DNA from: JABSQH01 sp039194665
GTDB taxonomy: Bacteria; Actinomycetota; Acidimicrobiia; Acidimicrobiales; Ilumatobacteraceae
Assembly (NCBI GenBank): GCA_039194665.1
Contig: JBCCVW010000158.1
Coordinates: 1-11,298 of the forward strand
Direction of reading: 5' to 3'
Length of the DNA: 11,298 nucleotides
Within the stretch, counting starts at the first letter, position 1; each line of letters opens with the position of its first letter. Shown one piece after another: positions 6,428 through 11,298 of this stretch. The translations under genes were made by a program, and so were the position numbers. The notes below the pieces were generated by a model. That model did not search any database. It was not told where the DNA came from and worked only from the letters and a program-made list of their open reading frames with translations.

Positions 6428-7900
6428 ATGAGTCGACGACTGACCACCCGGGCAAAGATCACGATCGGCGTCGCCGCTGTGCTCATCGTGGCTGCGCTGG
6501 TGCTCGGTGTTGTTGTTGTCCGCTCGGTGCGCACGACCCAACTCGACCAGGTCGACGCTCGCCTGATCGACGTCGCGACCAACCCGGCGAACCCGCCGGG
6601 CGACCTCGGTGCGCGCCCGCAGCCGGAGGCGCCGCCCGACCAGGTCGACACGGTCGATGTGTATCGCGCCTTCGCCAGCGTCGCGTTCGATGCCGATGGT
6701 GCCGTCGTCCGTGAGTCGCCGTCGGGGTTTGCGGAGGATGTCGAGCCACTCCCCGACCTGAGCGAGGTCGATCTCGACGATCTCATCAACAACCCGACCA
6801 CCGTTCCCTCGTCGGACGGCACGTTCGACTATCGGGCGGTGGCGATCAGCCGGCCCGGGGGCATGATCGTGGTCACTGCGGAGTCGTTGCAGGACGAAGA
6901 CGATGCACTGGCGCAGTTGCAGCGCAACGTCGTGATCAGTTCGATCGCTGTGGTACTCGTGGCTGCGGTGGCGGTGTGGTTCGTGATCGGCCGCGCCTTC
7001 CGCCCGATCGATCGCATGATCGATACCGCCGGCGACATCGCTGGCGGCGACCTCTCCCAGCGCATCGACCACCCCGAGGATGCGACTGAACTCGGCCGTC
7101 TGGCCGGCGCGCTCGACGACATGATCGACCAACTCGACGGAGCATTCGCCGAACGCGCCGAGAGCGAGCAACGGCTGCGCCGATTCGCCGCGGACGCATC
7201 GCACGAACTGCGCACACCGATCGCTGCGATCCACGGCTACGCCGAGCTCTACCGCCATGGTGGAATTCCGAGCGGCGAGCCACTCGACCGGGCGATCAGT
7301 CGAATCGAGTCCGAAAGCGAACGGATGGGCCAGCTCGTCGAGGATCTCCTCGTGCTCGCTCGCCTCGACCAACACCGGACGGAAGATCGCGCTCCGGTGG
7401 ACATCTCGGCGATCACCGTCGACGCCGCACACGACCTGCAAGCGATCGAACCCGAGCGGACCATCACCGTTGACGCACCGGCACCGGCCACCGTGCTGGG
7501 CGACGAGCAACAGCTTCGTCAGGTCGTCGCCAACTTGGCGACCAACGCACGTGTGCACACGCCGTCCGGCACGGCGATTCACCTCGCCGTACACACCACC
7601 GACGGCGCCGTGGAGCTGACCGTGGCCGATGAAGGCCCCGGTGTTGCCCCAGCGGCGCGCAACCACGTCTTCGAGCGGTTCTTCCGCGCAGACAAGTCGC
7701 GCAAGGTCGGCGAAGGGGGCAGCGGACTCGGACTGTCGATCGTTGCCGGCGTGGTCGAGGCGCACGGCGGCGGGGTGCGCCTCGACGACACCCGCGAGAA
7801 CGGTGCCGCATTCGTGGTCACGCTGCCGGCGGCCTCCGCCACCGCTGCCACCGACCAGGATGTCGAGCCAACCACGCCATCGGTGACGGCGTCTGGCTGA
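6428..7900 (+). CDS. HAMP/HisKA sensor histidine kinase
   Basis: This is a 490-residue membrane kinase of the classical EnvZ/MprB-like layout. TM1 spans about 11-31, an extracytoplasmic sensor region about 32-166, and TM2 about 168-189. A HAMP linker (about 190-240), a HisKA domain with ASHELRTPIAAIHGY (H259 is the phosphorylated residue) and an HATPase domain follow. The ATPase motifs are NLATNARVHTP (N373), DEGPGV (D401), FERFFRAD and GSGLGLSIV (G431-G435), all intact. The sensor region is rich in Asp and Pro and is not a family I recognise. The ATG at 6428 has GGAG 6 nt upstream and follows the regulator stop by 3 nt, so the two genes are co-transcribed. The last ~20 residues after the ATPase core are low-complexity Ala/Thr. 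The signal is unknown. If the YHYH neighbour binds metal, an envelope or metal cue is possible, but this is inference. Confidence 0.94.
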   Translation: MSRRLTTRAKITIGVAAVLIVAALVLGVVVVRSVRTTQLDQVDARLIDVATNPANPPGDLGARPQPEAPPDQVDTVDVYRAFASVAFDADGAVVRESPSGFAEDVEPLPDLSEVDLDDLINNPTTVPSSDGTFDYRAVAISRPGGMIVVTAESLQDEDDALAQLQRNVVISSIAVVLVAAVAVWFVIGRAFRPIDRMIDTAGDIAGGDLSQRIDHPEDATELGRLAGALDDMIDQLDGAFAERAESEQRLRRFAADASHELRTPIAAIHGYAELYRHGGIPSGEPLDRAISRIESESERMGQLVEDLLVLARLDQHRTEDRAPVDISAITVDAAHDLQAIEPERTITVDAPAPATVLGDEQQLRQVVANLATNARVHTPSGTAIHLAVHTTDGAVELTVADEGPGVAPAARNHVFERFFRADKSRKVGEGGSGLGLSIVAGVVEAHGGGVRLDDTRENGAAFVVTLPAASATAATDQDVEPTTPSVTASG

Positions 7901-7905
7901 CCGCC

Positions 7906-7918
7906 GACCGGTACGGTC
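7906..7918 (+). promoter_or_regulatory. Small inverted repeat containing a TANNNT box before the peptidase gene
   Basis: GACCG-GTA-CGGTC forms a perfect 5-bp inverted repeat in the 27-nt gap between kinase and peptidase. It includes TACGGT (7912-7917), which fits TANNNT and ends 10 nt before the ATG at 7928. There is no Shine-Dalgarno sequence ahead of that ATG. The peptidase may therefore have its own near-leaderless promoter, or may simply be read through from the kinase. The 10-nt gap is longer than is usual for leaderless starts, so this is weak. Confidence 0.28.
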
Positions 7919-7927
7919 TGCGCTGCG

Positions 7928-9328
7928 ATGACACGACAACACGCACTCGCCGCTGCGGCACAGCTCGTCGATTCGGGCCGTTTCCGTGACGACCTGGCCC
8001 GACGCGTGGCCATTCCTTCAACGGCCCAGGACCCCGAGCATCGACCCGCGCTGTACGCCTACCTCAACGATGAGATCGGGCCGACCCTGACCGCGATGGG
8101 CTACGTCGTCGAGGTGTTCGAGAACCCGGTTCCCGGTGGCGGGCCGCTACTCGTCGGGCGACGTCACGAGGGCGACGACCTGCCGACCGTGTTGACCTAC
8201 GGGCACGGCGACGTGGTGCGTGGGCTCGAAGGTCAGTGGCGTGCCGGCCTCGATCCGTGGACACTGACGGTCGACGGCGACCGCTGGTATGGCCGGGGTA
8301 CCGCCGACAACAAGAGCCAGCACAGCATCAATCTGGCCGCGTTGGCCACGGTGATCGACGTCCGCGGTCGACTCGGGTTCAACTCGACCGTGTTCATCGA
8401 CATGTCCGAAGAGATCGGCTCACCAGGACTGCGCGAGTTCGCTGAGCAGCACCGAGCGCTCCTCGCTGCCGATGTGCTGATCGGATCCGATGGCCCCCGG
8501 CTGGTCCCCGAGGAACCGACCGTGTTCCTCGGCACCCGCGGGGCGATCAACTTCGAGCTGTCGATCGACCTGCGCGAAGGCGGGCACCACTCGGGCAACT
8601 GGGGCGGGTTGATCGCCAATGCGGGAACACGTCTGGCCAATGCCCTCGCTGTACTTGTCGGCCCCTCGGGTGAGATTCTCGTCGATGCGCTCAAGCCGGA
8701 ATCGATCCCCGATTCGGTGCGCGCAGCGCTGGCAACAGTGCGCGTCGACGGCGGCCCCGAGGGCCCCGAGATCGACGAATGGTGGGGCGAACCCGGCCTG
8801 ACTCCGGTGGAGCGCGTGTTCGCCTGGAACACCTTCGAGGTGCTGTCGTTCGTGACGGGCAACCCATCGAAGGTGGTCAACGCCATCCCGCCGGCGGCCC
8901 GTGCCTGGTGTCAGATTCGGTTCACCGTCGACCGCGACCCGCGCACGTTCCTGCCGGCGATTTCCGAACACCTCGATCAGCACGGCTTCTCTGACGTGAT
9001 CGTCGAACAGACCGAGGACGACTTCATCATGGAAGCGACCCGGCTGCTCCCCGACCACCCGTGGGTGCAGTGGGCCACCGGATCGATCGAGGCGTCGCTC
9101 GGGCGACCGCCAATGGTCGTGCCCAACCTCGGCGGGTCGCTGCCGAACGATGTGTTCGCCGACGTGATCGGCGTGCCGACGGTGTGGGTTCCGCACTCCT
9201 ATGCGTCGTGCAGTCAGCACGCACCGAACGAGCACGTCCTCGAACCGTTGATGCGCGAGGGCCTGGTGATGATGACCGGCCTGTTCTGGGACGCCGGCGA
9301 TCCGGCGAGTCGCCCCGCCGCCCGCTGA
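7928..9328 (+). CDS. M20-family zinc metallopeptidase / amidohydrolase
   Basis: This is a 466-residue, probably cytoplasmic two-zinc hydrolase of the M20 (ArgE/DapE/CPG2/carnosinase-like) family, which cleaves dipeptides or N-acyl amino acids. All expected metal and catalytic residues are visible in order: H93 and catalytic D95 in YGHGDVV, bridging D127 in GRGTADNK, the E161-E162 pair in SEEIGS, D188 in GSDGPR, and the C-terminal H431 in SQHAPNE. The middle region (about 200-340) is where the family's dimerisation domain lies. No signal peptide is seen. The length and the HAPNE motif fit general M20 dipeptidases, but the exact substrate cannot be assigned. It starts 27 nt after the kinase stop on the same strand, so it may be the third gene of that operon. 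A functional link to the two-component pair is not obvious. Confidence 0.9.
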   Translation: MTRQHALAAAAQLVDSGRFRDDLARRVAIPSTAQDPEHRPALYAYLNDEIGPTLTAMGYVVEVFENPVPGGGPLLVGRRHEGDDLPTVLTYGHGDVVRGLEGQWRAGLDPWTLTVDGDRWYGRGTADNKSQHSINLAALATVIDVRGRLGFNSTVFIDMSEEIGSPGLREFAEQHRALLAADVLIGSDGPRLVPEEPTVFLGTRGAINFELSIDLREGGHHSGNWGGLIANAGTRLANALAVLVGPSGEILVDALKPESIPDSVRAALATVRVDGGPEGPEIDEWWGEPGLTPVERVFAWNTFEVLSFVTGNPSKVVNAIPPAARAWCQIRFTVDRDPRTFLPAISEHLDQHGFSDVIVEQTEDDFIMEATRLLPDHPWVQWATGSIEASLGRPPMVVPNLGGSLPNDVFADVIGVPTVWVPHSYASCSQHAPNEHVLEPLMREGLVMMTGLFWDAGDPASRPAAR

Positions 9329-9342
9329 CGGCCGCACGAACC

Positions 9343-9360
9343 GGCGATCCGGCTGTCGCC
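9343..9360 (+). terminator. Weak hairpin after the peptidase gene
   Basis: GGCGA (9343-9347) and TCGCC (9356-9360) pair around an 8-nt loop, 15 nt after the peptidase stop. The stem is only 5 bp and no T-run follows, so this could be chance. It is the only candidate terminator seen between the peptidase and the fasciclin gene. Confidence 0.25.
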
Positions 9361-9386
9361 CACGAGCGTTCACCGCAGGTTCATTC

Positions 9387-9397
9387 GACAAATTGTC
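9387..9397. promoter_or_regulatory. Palindrome GACAA-A-TTGTC upstream of the fasciclin gene
   Basis: This perfect 5+1+5 palindrome lies in a locally AT-richer patch, 65 nt before the fasciclin start, inside the 133-nt intergenic spacer. It may be an operator or promoter element. TTGACG at 9405-9410 resembles a -35 box, but no good -10 follows at standard spacing. The symmetry is visible; the function is unproven. Confidence 0.3.
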
Positions 9398-9445
9398 ATC
9401 CGGGTTGACGTCGGCGACGAACACTCCGCATCCGCCACGCAACCC

Positions 9446-9453
9446 GAAAGAAG
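9446..9453 (+). promoter_or_regulatory. Ribosome binding site of the fasciclin gene
   Basis: GAAAGAAG lies 8 nt before the ATG at 9462 and is a moderate Shine-Dalgarno match. It supports that start, which also puts the signal peptide at the true N-terminus. An upstream in-frame start at 9393 would add 23 residues ahead of the signal peptide. Confidence 0.6.
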
Positions 9454-9461
9454 TCCCTCCG

Positions 9462-10616
9462 ATGAAACGAACTCTAGCCGCGTTGACCGTCGGCGCCCTT
9501 GGCGTCGCCCTCGTCCCGGCCGCCGCCGGCGCACAGGACGACGCGAACACCATCGTCGACGTTGCCGTCGCCGCATCCCAAAATCCTGACGGCAGCCTCG
9601 GATTCGACTCCGATACTCGGGACTACGACGTCCTGATCGCCGCACTCTTAGCGACACCGTTTGGTGACGATGGCGGGAACCTTGCCGACGCCGTTGCCAC
9701 GCTCGACGACATCACGGTGTTCGCCCCCACCGATCATGCCTTCATCGAGCTCGCTGAGGACCTCAGCGGTGGCGACATCGCCAACGAAGAAGCGGCATTC
9801 AACTTCGTCGCCGCAAACGTCCCGGGTGAGCTACTCCTCGAGATCCTCCTCTATCACGTGGCACCCGATGCGCGCTCCGTGTTCCGTCTGCGTTTTGCCG
9901 GTGACATCCCGACGCTGGCGGGCGATGACAAGACCGTTGACGTGTTCTTCAATCGTGTACGCGACCAGGACCCCGACGATCGCGATGCGCGCATCCGTCG
10001 GCCACGCAACCTGCGCGCCGACAACGGCATCATCCACACGGTCGACCGCGTGCTGCGCCCAAGCGATCTCGACGCCCCACCACCTCCGACCGACACGATC
10101 CTCGACGTTGTGCTGGCCGTGTCTGGTCCGCCGACAGAAGATCCCTTCCTCGGGCTTGACGGGAACGGCAGCGACTACGACATTCTGCGGTCGGCGCTCG
10201 TCGCCGCTGGCCTCACCGGTGCAGTCGCTGACCCAGACGCCGATCTGACGGTGTTCGCTCCGACCGACGATGCGTTCATCAAGCTGGCGCAGGATCTCGG
10301 CTTCGAGGGCAATGACGAAGCCGGCGCCCTCGCGGCGATTCTCGACGTCACCGGCTTCGCCACCGATCCGACCCTGTTGACGAACATCCTGCTGTACCAC
10401 GTTGCTCCTGGAGGCCAGACCGTGCAGCAGCTGAACTTCCTCCGTCCGGTGGAGACACTGCTGCCGGGCGAATCGGTGCGACTGTTCTTCAACATCGTGA
10501 TCGACGCGGATTTCAACGATCGCGACGCCCGGATCGTCAGCCCGTCCGACCTCGCCACCAGCAACGGCGTGATCCAGACCGTCGACCGGGTGCTCCGTCC
10601 GATCGATCTGCCATAA
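9462..10616 (+). CDS. Secreted protein with two FAS1 (fasciclin) domains
   Basis: This is a 384-residue exported protein. The first 24 residues are a Sec signal peptide (basic MKR, hydrophobic core, AGA before Q25). Two FAS1 domains follow, about 29-206 and 212-384, joined by a short Pro-rich linker. Each has the family's H1 motif (TVFAPTDHAFIELA and TVFAPTDDAFIKLA), an ILLYHVAP segment and the H2-type ending NGxIxTVDRVLRP. FAS1 domains mediate adhesion or matrix binding, and many environmental bacteria secrete such proteins. No membrane anchor or sorting signal is seen after the second domain, so the protein is probably released or loosely bound to the cell surface. The two domains share the unusual stretch DRDARI near their ends, which points to an internal duplication. 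The gene has its own ribosome site and is followed by two hairpins, so it is probably monocistronic. Confidence 0.93.
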   Translation: MKRTLAALTVGALGVALVPAAAGAQDDANTIVDVAVAASQNPDGSLGFDSDTRDYDVLIAALLATPFGDDGGNLADAVATLDDITVFAPTDHAFIELAEDLSGGDIANEEAAFNFVAANVPGELLLEILLYHVAPDARSVFRLRFAGDIPTLAGDDKTVDVFFNRVRDQDPDDRDARIRRPRNLRADNGIIHTVDRVLRPSDLDAPPPPTDTILDVVLAVSGPPTEDPFLGLDGNGSDYDILRSALVAAGLTGAVADPDADLTVFAPTDDAFIKLAQDLGFEGNDEAGALAAILDVTGFATDPTLLTNILLYHVAPGGQTVQQLNFLRPVETLLPGESVRLFFNIVIDADFNDRDARIVSPSDLATSNGVIQTVDRVLRPIDLP

Positions 10617-10634
10617 CAAGAAGGAACTCCCCAC

Positions 10635-10654
10635 GGCGTCGTCTCCACGACGTC
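10635..10654 (+). terminator. Hairpin after the fasciclin gene
   Basis: GGCGTCGT (10635-10642) pairs with ACGACGTC (10647-10654) around a CTCC loop, with one G-T wobble. It starts 19 nt after the fasciclin stop and probably ends that transcript together with the larger hairpin just downstream. No T-run follows. Confidence 0.5.
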
Positions 10655-10659
10655 TCCGC

Positions 10660-10707
10660 CACAGGGGTCGGATCCGGTTGGTTCACGTACCGGACTCGGC
10701 CCCTGTG
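10660..10707. terminator. Long bidirectional hairpin between convergent genes
   Basis: Two 19-nt arms (10660-10678 and 10689-10707) pair with one mismatch and two G-T wobbles around a 10-nt loop. The outer eight pairs, CACAGGGG with CCCCTGTG, are perfect. The right arm lies inside the last codons of the minus-strand phosphatase gene and the loop holds its stop codon (10683-10685). The structure can end both the fasciclin transcript and the phosphatase transcript. Confidence 0.7.
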
Positions 10708-11298
10708 CGCGTCTGCGCACGAGCCGCCGACAACTCCGCAAGCAACTCGGGCGTTGCGGCAGCGATCGGAGTGCGCCGCGCATCGTGATCGAACACAACG
10801 AGGTCGTCGTCGAGCGCATCGGCCACCGACCCGCCTGCCTCCTCGACGATCAGCATGGCCGCAAGGTAGTCCCATACGCCGTGGGCGCGATCGTTCGTGT
10901 CGACGAACCCGCCGAAGGTGCCCTCGGCCACCATCGAGATGTCGAGCGCCGATGCGCCGAGCGCTCGGAACTGGCGCCAGCCGTAGTGCGTGGCTGGTAG
11001 TCCCGACACGGCGACCACGGCGTCGGCGCGCGCGACCGGCGCCACGGCGATGGGGTGTCCATCGCGCCACGCGCCCGATCCGCGCACCGCGTGATACCGC
11101 CGGCCGGTGACAAGGTTCGTCACCATCGCCACCGACGGCACACTGCGCTCCACCAGACACAAGGCGGTGGCACACCACGGCAGGCCGAGGCTGGCGTTGG
11201 TCGATACCTCGCCGCGGGGGGCCCCCCCCACCCAACCCCCCGCCCCGACCGCCCCCCACGCCACCAAACGCCCCACAGACCCCGAGACCACCGGCAAC
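10683..11298 (-). CDS. Inositol monophosphatase family protein, 3' part (5' end missing or corrupted)
   Basis: About 174 C-terminal residues are readable as an inositol-monophosphatase-family enzyme (Mg-dependent; members act on inositol phosphate, histidinol phosphate, FBP or PAP). STNASLGLPW matches the sequence just after the family's first metal site (DPxDGSTN). GVWDYLAAMLIVEEAGG is the second signature, with the metal-binding Asp in WDY. The two residues before STN read Glu-Val where Asp-Gly is expected, and beyond about 11210 the reading becomes Gly/Val/Trp-rich sequence unlike the family. About 80-90 N-terminal residues, including the first metal ligands, are therefore missing or unreadable. 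The frame stays open to the window edge, so the gene continues outside. The abnormal base composition points to sequence error rather than a true pseudogene. The exact substrate cannot be assigned. Confidence 0.82.
   Translation of the reverse strand, partial: LPVVSGSVGRLVAWGAVGAGGWVGGAPRGEVSTNASLGLPWCATALCLVERSVPSVAMVTNLVTGRRYHAVRGSGAWRDGHPIAVAPVARADAVVAVSGLPATHYGWRQFRALGASALDISMVAEGTFGGFVDTNDRAHGVWDYLAAMLIVEEAGGSVADALDDDLVVFDHDARRTPIAAATPELLAELSAARAQTRTGAESGT
11216..11298. other. Extremely C-rich, homopolymer-laden window edge, probably low-quality sequence
   Basis: The segment opens with six G then eight C and continues as runs of C broken by A and few G or T. This is unlike anything else in the window. 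It falls inside the phosphatase gene, where ordinary codons and the DPxDG motif are expected. Miscalled bases at a contig end are the simplest explanation (inferred). Confidence 0.6.

Noticed and set aside
8420..9553. A 377-codon minus-strand open frame opposite the peptidase gene
   Set aside because: The plus strand encodes a complete M20 enzyme with every metal ligand, and the opposite frame has no recognisable domain.
11205..11298. Phosphatase gene as a true frameshifted pseudogene
   Set aside because: The intact 174-residue C-terminal part shows no decay, and the disruption coincides with an abnormal homopolymer-rich window edge, so sequence error is more likely.

Overview
The window is GC-rich, densely coded actinobacterial DNA. 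The evidence is the MmpL-type transporter, the DesK/NarL and OmpR two-component pairs, GTG starts, and TANNNT boxes set 7-8 nt before start codons with no Shine-Dalgarno sequence, as in leaderless actinobacterial genes. The mix of YHYH lipoprotein, tandem fasciclin protein and NarL-regulated MMPL pump would suit an Acidimicrobiia-like (Ilumatobacter-type) bacterium. That placement is inferred from gene content and was not tested.

Layout from left to right. Positions 1-33 hold a perfect hairpin, probably a terminator. An MMPL/RND-type exporter (111-2384, minus) is divergent from a DesK-like sensor kinase and a NarL-type regulator (2562-4354, plus). Their shared 177-nt spacer carries a cluster of CGATGG half-sites that could be the operator. 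A bidirectional hairpin (4375-4408) separates this block from a convergent YHYH-domain lipoprotein (4423-5571, minus) with a His/Asp-rich tandem repeat. Divergent from the lipoprotein is a run of OmpR-type regulator, HAMP/HisKA sensor kinase and M20-family metallopeptidase (5699-9328, plus). A secreted protein with two FAS1 (fasciclin) domains follows (9462-10616, plus). Two hairpins then precede the 3' part of a convergent inositol-monophosphatase-family gene (10683 to the right edge, minus).

Two regulatory modules stand out: the NarL-type pair with the divergent pump, and the OmpR-type pair with the divergent histidine-rich YHYH lipoprotein. The first is a familiar actinobacterial arrangement. 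The second is the more interesting one, because YHYH proteins have no settled function and the His/Asp repeat suggests metal binding outside the cell. The FAS1 protein and the phosphatase look like ordinary chromosomal neighbours.

No mobile element, CRISPR array, tRNA or rRNA was seen, and no intergenic stretch reaches 300 nt. The last ~83 bases are extremely C-rich, with long homopolymers, and do not encode the phosphatase sequence expected there. They look like low-quality sequence at a contig end. I see no clear evidence of a wholly new multi-gene system.
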